The position numbers and the translations under genes were made by a program. The notes under the pieces are model-generated. The model had not been told where the DNA came from. It searched no databases and saw only the letters and a list, made by a program, of their open reading frames with translations. DNA of 64,000 nucleotides, from NCBI RefSeq assembly GCF_030817315.1, contig NZ_JAUSZF010000001.1, positions 1,162,501-1,226,500 of the forward strand. The letters are read 5' to 3'. Below, one piece after another: positions 47,557 to 56,104 of this stretch (its first letter is position 1; each line of letters begins with the position of its first letter). The stretch comes from Sphingomonas faeni (GTDB taxonomy: Bacteria; Pseudomonadota; Alphaproteobacteria; Sphingomonadales; Sphingomonadaceae).

Positions 47557-49782
47557 ATGTTCAAAACCATATTTCTCGCGTCGGCATCGACCGTCGCGTT
47601 CGCCGGTGCCGCCCATGCGTCCGATAAAGACGATGCGGCGGACAAAAAGTCCGAGATCGTCGTCACCGGCCAGCGCGACCAACCGAAGCTCGATCGCAAG
47701 TCCGATACCGCCAGCCGCCTCAGCCTGTCGGTGCGCGAGACACCCGCTACGGTCGAGACGCTGACGCAGGCGGACATGCAGGTGCAGGGCCTGCGCACCG
47801 CCCGCGAAGCGTTCAACAGCGTCGTAGGTGCCATCGCCGGAAACGTCCCCGGCAATCCCGCGGTCGTGACGTTGCGCGGTTTTTCGGGGGGCACCGTGTC
47901 GATCCTCCAGGACGGCGTCCGCATCTCCACCTCGACCGTCGTCCAGCGGGATACCAACGTCTGGCATTTCGACCGGATCGAAGTGATCAAGGGGCCGGCA
48001 TCGGTCCTGTACGGCGAAGGCGCGCTGGCAGGTGTGATCAACAAGGTCACGCGCAAGCCGACGTTCGATGGCGACCATCTCGATGGATTGCTGAGCGTCG
48101 GCAGCTTCGAAACGGTGACCGCCGCCAGCGGTGTGAACCTGAAACTGTCGGACACCGTCGCGGTCCGCGCGGACGCGAGCTACATGCATTCCGCCAGCCT
48201 GTACGACGTCGACTACAATGCGACCCGCTCCGCCGGACTGACGGGCAGCATCCTGTTCAAGCCGTCGGCCGACTTAAGTATGCTCTTCGCAGTCGACCAT
48301 TACGAGGATCGATACGACGGCAGCTATCAAGGGCTGCCCTTCGTCTCCGCCGCGGTAGCTCGCGATCCGAGCGACGCGCTCCGAAGCGAGAACGGCATGG
48401 TGCTCGACAAGGCGCTGCGCCGCCGCAATTATAATCCGTACGGGGCCTATTCCGGTGCGCGTGATACGACGCTTCGGTCGCGGATCGACTATGCGATCGG
48501 GGGTAGCTGGTCGGTCGCCAACGACTTCACCTGGTATCGTGCCAAACGCGACTTCGTGGTCAGCGGCGATCAGAACTTCGCCGCCCCCACCGCCGCCTTC
48601 CCCAATGGCAGCTTCGCGCGCTCGGTCCAGCGCATCTACCACGACCACCGGTTCTGGAACGAGCGGTTGGTAATTGCCAACGACAGCGTGGTCGCAGGAC
48701 TGCGCAACAGGTTCAGCCTTGGCGGCGAATATAACGACACGAACTTCATCAACCCGCGCCAGCAAAGCCCGGTTGGTGGCAACGCGGCCTTGCGGATCGC
48801 GAACGTCGATCCGTTCACCCCGATCGTCGGTGTCTTCCCGACCAGCGATGCGGCGTATTCCACGACCAACGTCGTCTACGATTCGAAGCTCAAGACCGCG
48901 TCCGTGTTCGCCGAGGACGCACTGAACCTGACCCCAGGCTGGCTCCTGGTCGGCGGCGCGCGCTACGATCACATCGACCTGACGCGCGTCATCACCAACC
49001 TCAACGCCAACGGCGCAGTCACGCGCGGCACGCCGACCTATGATCCGTTCTCGTGGCGGATCGGCACGACCTACGACGTGACGCCCGGTATCACTGTGTA
49101 CGGCCAGTACACGACGGCGGTCACGCCGGTATCGTCGATACTGCTCCAGTCGATCGTCAACACGACCTACAAGATGACCAGGGGCCGCTCGTACGAGGTC
49201 GGTTTCAAGGCCTCCGCGTTCGCCAAGCGGCTGACGATGACCGGTTCCGCATACCGAATCGAACAGACCGACATCCTCACCCGCGATCCGAACGATCCGC
49301 AGCAGGCCATCCAGGGAGGCGAGCAATCGTCGCAGGGTGTCGAGTTCAACATCGCTGCGGCGGTCACCGACGCACTCGCACTGTCTGCAGGCGCCGCCTA
49401 TACCGACGCGAACTACGACCAGTTGAGCGAACTGATCTCCGGTGTCCGTATCGATCGAGCCGGCAACCGACCGATCAACACACCTTCGACCACCGTCAGT
49501 AGCTCCGCGCTCTATACGCTCAAGGCTGTTCCGGTGACCCTTGGCGGGTTCGTCCGGCACGTGTCGGGCTTCTACACCGACACCGCCAATACCTATTTCG
49601 TCCGCGGGCATACGACAGTCGACGCGTCGGTCAGCTATCAGGTCGCACCGCAAGTCTCGGTCTCGATCCGTGGGCGCAACCTGACCGACGCGTTCTACGG
49701 CGAGTATTCGGGATACCCGACGACCAACGTGTACATCGGCGCGCCACGCAGCGTCGAAATCGCGCTTTCCACGCATTTCTGA
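47557..49782 (+). CDS. TonB-dependent receptor, siderophore or metal type
   Basis: A 741-residue outer-membrane receptor: Sec signal to about residue 22 (GAAHAS), TonB-box-like KSEIVVTGQRD, plug with VTLRGFSGGTVSILQDGVR and RIEVIKGPASVLYGEGALAGVIN (the siderophore-receptor signature), and a barrel ending YIGAPRSVEIALSTHF. CAGCAGGGATTCGC precedes ATG 47557; the frame open to 47356 is not part of the gene. The PepSY protein encoded 14 bases later and DUF2946 upstream point to metal or ferric-siderophore uptake. Confidence 0.9.
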   Translation: MFKTIFLASASTVAFAGAAHASDKDDAADKKSEIVVTGQRDQPKLDRKSDTASRLSLSVRETPATVETLTQADMQVQGLRTAREAFNSVVGAIAGNVPGNPAVVTLRGFSGGTVSILQDGVRISTSTVVQRDTNVWHFDRIEVIKGPASVLYGEGALAGVINKVTRKPTFDGDHLDGLLSVGSFETVTAASGVNLKLSDTVAVRADASYMHSASLYDVDYNATRSAGLTGSILFKPSADLSMLFAVDHYEDRYDGSYQGLPFVSAAVARDPSDALRSENGMVLDKALRRRNYNPYGAYSGARDTTLRSRIDYAIGGSWSVANDFTWYRAKRDFVVSGDQNFAAPTAAFPNGSFARSVQRIYHDHRFWNERLVIANDSVVAGLRNRFSLGGEYNDTNFINPRQQSPVGGNAALRIANVDPFTPIVGVFPTSDAAYSTTNVVYDSKLKTASVFAEDALNLTPGWLLVGGARYDHIDLTRVITNLNANGAVTRGTPTYDPFSWRIGTTYDVTPGITVYGQYTTAVTPVSSILLQSIVNTTYKMTRGRSYEVGFKASAFAKRLTMTGSAYRIEQTDILTRDPNDPQQAIQGGEQSSQGVEFNIAAAVTDALALSAGAAYTDANYDQLSELISGVRIDRAGNRPINTPSTTVSSSALYTLKAVPVTLGGFVRHVSGFYTDTANTYFVRGHTTVDASVSYQVAPQVSVSIRGRNLTDAFYGEYSGYPTTNVYIGAPRSVEIALSTHF

Positions 49783-49796
49783 GCAGGGGTTTCCAG

Positions 49797-51179
49797 ATGG
49801 CATTCACCAGTTCGGTCGACCCGAAAGCCTATCGCGCGCTGTGGCGCTGGCACTTCTATGCCGGCCTGATCGTCGCGCCCTTCCTGCTGATCCTTGCGGT
49901 CACCGGCTCGATCTATCTGTTCAACGACGAGATCGACGACGCGCTGTATCCCGCGCAACGCTTCGTCGCGGTCCATGCGACCCAAGTGCCGCCGTCGCGG
50001 ATGATCGATGCCGCGCTGAAGTCTCATCCGGGAGCTGCGACGCGGATCGACTTGCCGGGCGCGGCCAATCGCTCGGCGATGGTCTTCGTTACCCATGATC
50101 ACGGCGAGCCGCTCCGCGTGGCGGTCGATCCGGGGACGGGCCGCGTGCTTGGCTCGACGATCTACGCCCGCACGCTCGTAGGGTTCGCCGACGAGATGCA
50201 TGGGTCGCTGACGCTCGGCACGGTCGGCGACCGGATTGTCGAGCTTGCGGCGTGCTGGGCGCTCGTCCTGATCGCGACCGGGCTATACCTGTGGTGGCCA
50301 CGCGGGCGTGGCGGGCTCGGCGGCATTCTCTATCCCCGACTCGGCGCCGGTGGACGTTTGTTCTGGCGCGACCTGCACGCGGTGATCGGATTCTGGTCGG
50401 CCGCGTTCATCGCGTTCCTGCTGCTGACCGGTCTCCCCTGGGCCGGCATCCAGGGCGACCTGCTCAACCGCGGCACCGCGGCGCTCGGCATCGGTTATCC
50501 GGCAGCGAACCGCACACACAACGCGCCGGCGAGCGTGCCGATGAAGACTGCTCTCGGCGAAGCACCATGGACGATGGAGCAATCGCCGATGCCGACATCC
50601 AGAGCGTCCGCGGAGCATGCCGGTCATGCGGGTCACGAGATGACCATGGCGGTGCGCGACGATGCAGCGGTTGCGGGGATCGACCGGATCGCCACCTTCG
50701 TGACGCGCGATCACCACGTCACCGGTGCCTATCGCCTGTTCCTCCCAAGCGGACCGTCCGGCGTCTACACCGCCTACACCTATCCCGATCAGCCGCAGGG
50801 CCAGCGTACGCTGTACTTCGATCGTTGGACGGGCGAACTGATCCGCGAAGTCGGCTACGCTGATTATGGTTGGGCGGCGAAGGCGATCGAGCTCGGCGTC
50901 CAGTTGCACATGGGCAATTACTTCGGGCTTGCGAACCAGCTCGTGATGCTGGCGACCTGCATCGCGATCGTGCTGCTCGTAATAAGTGGGGTCGTGATGT
51001 GGTGGAAACGCCGCCCAAAGGGCCGCCTTGCCGCGCCCGCCCGCGTGCCCCCGACAAGGATCAGGGGCGCGGTCGCGATCCTGATCCTCGCCGGTGTATT
51101 ATTCCCAATCCTCGGGATGTCCGTGATCGTGGTCTTCATGATCGACCGGCTGGTCCTGCTGATCTTCGCGAGGCGATAG
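49797..51179 (+). CDS. PepSY-associated TM helix protein, possible siderophore-iron reductase
   Basis: A 460-residue inner-membrane protein of the PepSY_TM family with helices at about residues 22-42 (GLIVAPFLLILAVTGSIYL), 145-165, 195-215, 380-402 and 428-455. His residues next to helices 1, 3 and 4 (RWHFYAGL, DLHAVIGFW, LGVQLHMGNYFG) could bind heme. Such proteins follow TonB-receptor genes and are thought to reduce siderophore iron in the periplasm. Insert at 240-290 is Met/His-rich (HAGHAGHEMTMA). It converges with bcsZ. Confidence 0.88.
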   Translation: MAFTSSVDPKAYRALWRWHFYAGLIVAPFLLILAVTGSIYLFNDEIDDALYPAQRFVAVHATQVPPSRMIDAALKSHPGAATRIDLPGAANRSAMVFVTHDHGEPLRVAVDPGTGRVLGSTIYARTLVGFADEMHGSLTLGTVGDRIVELAACWALVLIATGLYLWWPRGRGGLGGILYPRLGAGGRLFWRDLHAVIGFWSAAFIAFLLLTGLPWAGIQGDLLNRGTAALGIGYPAANRTHNAPASVPMKTALGEAPWTMEQSPMPTSRASAEHAGHAGHEMTMAVRDDAAVAGIDRIATFVTRDHHVTGAYRLFLPSGPSGVYTAYTYPDQPQGQRTLYFDRWTGELIREVGYADYGWAAKAIELGVQLHMGNYFGLANQLVMLATCIAIVLLVISGVVMWWKRRPKGRLAAPARVPPTRIRGAVAILILAGVLFPILGMSVIVVFMIDRLVLLIFARR

Positions 51180-51187
51180 GCAGACGA

Positions 51188-52279
51188 TCAGGGAAAGGCC
51201 GCGGCGAGGCCTTGTAACGCGGCCGCGTAATAGTCGGTGGCAAGCGTATCGGGTGCCCGCGTGCCGAGTGTGCGGCTCACCACCGCGCGGCCGCCGACGG
51301 ATAGCAGGTATTCGGCGGACTGCCCCGACACAACGTCGGTCCAGGCGGGAATCTGTTCAGCGGGCATCGATCGCCACCAGGTTCGGATCGGCTCTATCAG
51401 CGTACTCCGGCCCGACACGCTGGCGAACAGCGGCACCCGGATTGCATCGAAGCCGAACCGTGGCGGCTTGTCCGCGGCGGGGGCGATCGCGCCGGTGTTC
51501 GAGACGTCGATCCAGTCGGTCGGCAGTTGGTGTGCGCCGAACCGTGCTGCAGCGATCAACGCCTCGCCATCGGTGATGACCCGTCGCCATACTTGCGCAT
51601 TGCCCATCTTTGCGAAAAGGTCGAGCGCAGGCCAGACGTAGTAGCACGGATTGATCGTCGTGCGCGCCGCCGTCGAGAAACCGTCCAGCCCCGGCAGCAG
51701 CAGCATCCGCCCGCCGACCGGCTTGACGAGCCTGGTGGAGATCGCCGCGACGACCGCCCGCGACCGCACCGCATAACGTGGATCGCGCCACCGGTTCGCC
51801 GCCTTCGCCAGAGCGTAAGCGATGAGCAGGTCGCCGTCGGTCGCGTTGTTGCGATCGGCCACCGGATTGGCCGCACGCGGATCGTAACGCCAGCCGTAGA
51901 GCGCGACATCCGGGCGGGCGAGCTTTGCTTCGGTCCAGCCAAGGATCTTGTCGAACGCGGCGCGATCGCCAGCAGCCTGGGATAGCAGCAGGCCATAGCT
52001 CTGGCCTTCGCTGTGGCTGACGCCGCCATTGCCGTTGTCGACGATCCGGCCATCGTCGGCCATGAACCGTTGCCTGAACGTCGCCCAGTTCACACCGTTC
52101 GCCGCGCCCGTCGCCGGCAACGTAGTCGGTTCGATCGCGGTACTGTTCTCGGCCCCGACGTTCTCAGCTCCGCCGTTGTCGGTGGGGGTTGCGCGGTCGT
52201 CCGGTGCGCGTGCCTTGCTGCATCCGGCAATGGCGAGACCGGCCATTCCCGCCATGACGTGTCGACGATCAACGTCCAT
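51188..52279 (-). CDS. bcsZ: GH8 endo-1,4-beta-glucanase of the cellulose operon
   Basis: A 363-residue GH8 enzyme with a lipoprotein signal (GLAIAGC, lipid Cys20), so it is likely anchored in the periplasm, unlike soluble E. coli BcsZ. The general acid is Glu91 in VSHSEGQSYGLLL and the D(G)D motif is at ATDGDLLIAYAL; WRYDP supplies a substrate contact. BcsZ trims nascent cellulose during secretion. It is the last gene of the leftward bcs operon and overlaps the bcsD end by 11 bases. Confidence 0.92.
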   Translation of the reverse strand: MDVDRRHVMAGMAGLAIAGCSKARAPDDRATPTDNGGAENVGAENSTAIEPTTLPATGAANGVNWATFRQRFMADDGRIVDNGNGGVSHSEGQSYGLLLSQAAGDRAAFDKILGWTEAKLARPDVALYGWRYDPRAANPVADRNNATDGDLLIAYALAKAANRWRDPRYAVRSRAVVAAISTRLVKPVGGRMLLLPGLDGFSTAARTTINPCYYVWPALDLFAKMGNAQVWRRVITDGEALIAAARFGAHQLPTDWIDVSNTGAIAPAADKPPRFGFDAIRVPLFASVSGRSTLIEPIRTWWRSMPAEQIPAWTDVVSGQSAEYLLSVGGRAVVSRTLGTRAPDTLATDYYAAALQGLAAAFP

Positions 52280-52724
52280 GCTTCAGTCGTGCCTCCGTAT
52301 CGCTCCACCACAGGGTGCGTGTCGTTAAATTGGCGCCGCTGCCGAGGGTATGCAACCATGCGTTATACGCTCCCTCCAGAAGCGGCCGCAGCGTCTGCTC
52401 GGTCGCACCGCCGAGGACCGGGGACAGCCGCCGGGCAAAGCCGGTATGCGTGATCAACAGGCCGTCATCGGCGAGTTCGAAGCGTACTTCGCCGCAGTCG
52501 TGCTCGCGCCACAGGCGGTTGATAGAGGCGGCAAGCGCCACGATGTCCTCCGCATCGCCGACTGGATGCGCCGCCGCGATCCGCGCGCCGACCGAACGGA
52601 AGAACGCGCGCCGCTGGGCAGTAGTGGCGCCCCCGCCGACTTCGGCGACGATGCTGCCCAGCAATAGGGAGGCGGCGGTAGTTTCGGTCGCGTTGTCGGT
52701 GGACCATTCAGTCATCGCGTTCAT
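52269..52724 (-). CDS. bcsD: cellulose synthase subunit D
   Basis: A 151-residue protein whose core (RSVGARIAAAHPV, ASINRLWREHDCGEVRFEL, LRPLLEGAYNAWLHTLG) fits BcsD, the small periplasmic octameric-ring protein that aligns cellulose chains into crystalline fibrils in Komagataeibacter. Similarity in such short divergent proteins is modest, so position between bcsC and bcsZ matters in the call. GGGGGGAACCAA precedes ATG 52724, which overlaps the bcsC stop (ATGA). Confidence 0.82.
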   Translation of the reverse strand: MNAMTEWSTDNATETTAASLLLGSIVAEVGGGATTAQRRAFFRSVGARIAAAHPVGDAEDIVALAASINRLWREHDCGEVRFELADDGLLITHTGFARRLSPVLGGATEQTLRPLLEGAYNAWLHTLGSGANLTTRTLWWSDTEARLKHGR

Positions 52725-55700
52725 TTGGTTCCCCCCAGGGACTGGCGCAGTTCGAAAGTCGATCGGTAGTCGTCATAGGTTCCGAACGTGTTGGCGCTGG
52801 CCGATGCGCCGATCCGGGTGTTCGGGTTCAGGCGGTAGAATAACGATCCGTCCGCCGAAAAGGCGAAACCGGTGTTGCTCAGGCTGTCATAATAGGACCG
52901 GACATCGGTGTTCCGCGCCTTCAACGCATCGAGTTCGGCCTGCGCGTTCGGATCGGTCGGATAGATTGGCGCTCGATCCTGTTCGAAGCTCTGATAGCCC
53001 GGCGCGACTCCCAGACGTCCCTCCCACCGCGTCGAGTTATACGCATAGCGGATCGGCAGACTCATGCTGAGGAAGCTCTGCGGGCTGAAATAGCCACCAT
53101 GACCGTAGGTGAAGTAGTTCTGGTTGTTGTCGAACGCCTGCCAGTTAAGGTTGAGACCACCGGTCAGCGTCGAATGCCCATCGCGGTAGAGCGGCAGGTA
53201 GCCACCTGCGTTCGCCTGGTACCCGCGGTTCCGGCGGACGTTCTCGCCAGTGTAGCGATAGCCCGAGACGTCAGCATAGACGCCGGTTCCCTCGTCGTCC
53301 CACGACAGCGATGCACCGCCGCCTGTCCGCATCACCTGACCCCAGCGTTCGCCGGTGACGGGATCGCGCGTGCCGGCATAGGATACGACGCTGTCGGTGA
53401 CGGGCTCACGCTTGACCCAGCCTTGCGCCGACACCGTGTTCGAGATCTTGGGTTTTCCGGTGAAGCCCCACGTTACTTCGGTATTGTCGAACCCGATCGG
53501 CGTCGATCCGACATCAATCCGCACGCCGGGGCTGTCGTACGATGCGGCGACCGCAACGCCGGATGCGTGCTGCGTATCCGCCTGGCTCAGCACGGATGGC
53601 AGGGCGTTGACGATGCCTTGCGCCTCCGGCGTGGCGTTACGGCCGAACCGAGCGAGCGAGGAGCCGGTTGGGCGGCCGGAGTCGATCACCACGGGTGTCG
53701 CCGACAAGGATACGCGACCACCGGCGACACCCGTGGAAAGCGTCGCGGTACCCGACAGTTCACGCAATCCGCTCAAGCCGGTCTCGCCCGAGCGCTCGCG
53801 GAAGCCGAGCTTCATTTCCGCACGCGGACCGCTGTCGTCGCTCAATCGGGCGATGTCGTTGCGCAGGCGGATGAGGGTGGCATCGCCGCCCGCAACGCCG
53901 GCTGGAGGCACGCCGCCATTGGTCGACGTACCAACCGCCGCATAGCCGCTCGCGGGATAGCTTCCCTGTCCGGGCATGCCTGGTGCGCCGGCGCCGTATC
54001 CAGGCGCGACGGTGAAGGCCATCGGGGTCGACGACGTGCCTGGCGTCGATACCGGGATCGGTCCTGCGCTCAACGCGAAGGGGTTCGTTGGCATGACGGG
54101 CGCCTGTTCCGCCTGGCGGAACGGATTGCCCGATCCCATGCCCGCGGCGAACGGGTTGGCCCCGCTCAGTGTGGCACCGGTGCCGGCGCGCGCGGCATAG
54201 GCCGTTTCGGCGCGACGCAGATAGCGTTTTGCCGCCCCCCGGTCGCCCCGCGCCTGCTCCATCTGGCCGGCGGCCGCGTAGATCTCGTAATCGTCCGGGT
54301 AGGCGGCGAGCGCGCGGTCGATGGTGGCGGTGGCGACGTCGTGATTGCCGCCGGCGCCTGCGCTGCCGATCAGACCGATCAGCGCGCCCTTGTCCCGTGG
54401 ATTGGTCGCAAGCACCATCTGATACGTCTGCGCGGCTTGCGATGGCATGTTGCCCGACTGGTACAATCGACCGAGCGCACCGAGCACGTCGGTATTCCCC
54501 GGCGACGCGGTCCACGCCTGTTGCAGCAGGTCGAAAGCCTGGGCGTTCTGGCCAGCCAGCCGCATCCGGTCCGCCTGCGACGATGCCGCAATCCCCTCGA
54601 GCCGGGCAATCGCCGGCGCCCCGGAGGCGGAACCGGCCGACGCCGTCCGCGCGCGGTCGATCGCGCTCGCGACCGCTGCATCCTGTCCGGTCCGTGCCAG
54701 CACGCGGACGATCGGCTCGAAATCCGCCGCGGTTGCAGGGCTTGCGGCTAGCGCGCGCTCGGCAAGCGGGACGGCGCCGGCCTGATCGCCGAGATCGTTC
54801 AAACCAGCGGCAATTGCCGCGAGCGATGCGGCGCTCAGCGTCGGGGTCGTGCCGATCTGGCGCAACGTCGCGATCGCCTCGCCGCCGCGGCCCTGCGCGG
54901 CGATCGCCTTGGCGCGCGCCACAGCGGAGTCCACCGCGATCTGCGCCTCGAAGCGGCGGATCGCGGGTGTTTTCTGCGCTTCGGTCAGCCGCGACAGCAA
55001 CGATGTCGCCTGTGCCTGACGACCGCGTTCGTTGTGCAGCATCGCTGCGGCGTACAGCGCGTCGGCGGTACCGATCGTCTGGATCGACTGGATCAGCGCT
55101 TCCGCCTCAGGCGCACGTCCCTGCCCGATCATGTACCGCGCATATTCGTAGCGGATCCACGGGTCCGCCGGATCGAGCAGCAACCCGCGCTGGAACAGGG
55201 CATCCGCCTTGGCCGGATCGCCGTGCGTCGCCGCCTGCAACGCGTCGTTGCGTACCACGCGGCTTTCGAGCTGCGCCGCGCTGCCACCTGCCGAACCCGC
55301 CTGACGTGCGAGATCCGCCGAATCTGCATAGCGACCCTGGCGTTCGTAGATGTCGGCGAGCAACGCCAGCGCAGGGCCGCGATCCTTGACGCTCGTACGC
55401 GCGAGCGCCTCGGCCTGGGTTTGTGCGCCGGTGACGTCGCCAGCCGCGAGCTGCGCGCGAGCGTCATCGAGCCCCGAATAGAACTGCGCCGACGCAAGTG
55501 CTTCCGCCCAGCGTGCCCGATTGCCGCGTGCCGAGGCGCGGGACAGGAGTTCGGCGGACTCAGCGAAGCGCGACTGCCGCAAACGGACGACGCCGAGGCC
55601 ACCTGCCGCGTCGGCGTCGTTGCGGTTGTTGGCCAGCGCCGCCTCGAACTGGCGTTGCGCTTGCGCGAGATCACCCTGTTCGAGCGAGCGGAAGCCTGCT

Positions 55701-56104
55701 GCGCGCGAATCCCCACCGCGGTCCGAGGATGTGGGTGTTGCTCTACGTGCCGAAGCCGGTGCCGAAGCCGAAGCCGGGGCCGGAACCGCTCGCGACGCGG
55801 GCGTGGGCGCGGGACCGGTCATACTCGCGGGAGCCTGAACAGGCGTCCTGTTCGGTCGTGCAGCAGGTGTCGGCGCCGGTGCGCTCGACGTAGACAAGGC
55901 ACGACGAGCTTCCGCGTTCGACGGATCGATTGCGAGCGCACGGCGATACGCGGTCCGTGCGAGATCGGCTCGGCCTCGCGACTGCCAATACCGCCCTTGT
56001 TGGACAAGCGCGCCGACCCCGGCAACCTGTGCGGCAACGGGCTGTACCAGAAGCGGTGACGCGATCCCCGCCATCAGCAGCGCGAGCGTGGTCAACCGGC
56101 TCAT
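52721..56104 (-). CDS. bcsC: cellulose synthase outer-membrane subunit C
   Basis: A 1127-residue protein with a Sec signal (cleavage near VAAQ, residue 25). A TPR superhelix covers about residues 28-620 (RTAYRRALAIDPSNAEARR and many similar units), interrupted at about 50-110 by an Ala/Pro/Thr-rich linker. The C-terminal BcsC beta-barrel (about 760-1127, PVVIDSG to FELRQSLGGTK) exports the glucan across the outer membrane. ATG 56104 follows GGAGGACGCGGC and overlaps the bcsAB stop (ATGA). Length is usual for the family. Confidence 0.93.
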   Translation of the reverse strand: MSRLTTLALLMAGIASPLLVQPVAAQVAGVGALVQQGRYWQSRGRADLARTAYRRALAIDPSNAEARRALSTSSAPAPTPAARPNRTPVQAPASMTGPAPTPASRAVPAPASASAPASARRATPTSSDRGGDSRAAGFRSLEQGDLAQAQRQFEAALANNRNDADAAGGLGVVRLRQSRFAESAELLSRASARGNRARWAEALASAQFYSGLDDARAQLAAGDVTGAQTQAEALARTSVKDRGPALALLADIYERQGRYADSADLARQAGSAGGSAAQLESRVVRNDALQAATHGDPAKADALFQRGLLLDPADPWIRYEYARYMIGQGRAPEAEALIQSIQTIGTADALYAAAMLHNERGRQAQATSLLSRLTEAQKTPAIRRFEAQIAVDSAVARAKAIAAQGRGGEAIATLRQIGTTPTLSAASLAAIAAGLNDLGDQAGAVPLAERALAASPATAADFEPIVRVLARTGQDAAVASAIDRARTASAGSASGAPAIARLEGIAASSQADRMRLAGQNAQAFDLLQQAWTASPGNTDVLGALGRLYQSGNMPSQAAQTYQMVLATNPRDKGALIGLIGSAGAGGNHDVATATIDRALAAYPDDYEIYAAAGQMEQARGDRGAAKRYLRRAETAYAARAGTGATLSGANPFAAGMGSGNPFRQAEQAPVMPTNPFALSAGPIPVSTPGTSSTPMAFTVAPGYGAGAPGMPGQGSYPASGYAAVGTSTNGGVPPAGVAGGDATLIRLRNDIARLSDDSGPRAEMKLGFRERSGETGLSGLRELSGTATLSTGVAGGRVSLSATPVVIDSGRPTGSSLARFGRNATPEAQGIVNALPSVLSQADTQHASGVAVAASYDSPGVRIDVGSTPIGFDNTEVTWGFTGKPKISNTVSAQGWVKREPVTDSVVSYAGTRDPVTGERWGQVMRTGGGASLSWDDEGTGVYADVSGYRYTGENVRRNRGYQANAGGYLPLYRDGHSTLTGGLNLNWQAFDNNQNYFTYGHGGYFSPQSFLSMSLPIRYAYNSTRWEGRLGVAPGYQSFEQDRAPIYPTDPNAQAELDALKARNTDVRSYYDSLSNTGFAFSADGSLFYRLNPNTRIGASASANTFGTYDDYRSTFELRQSLGGTK

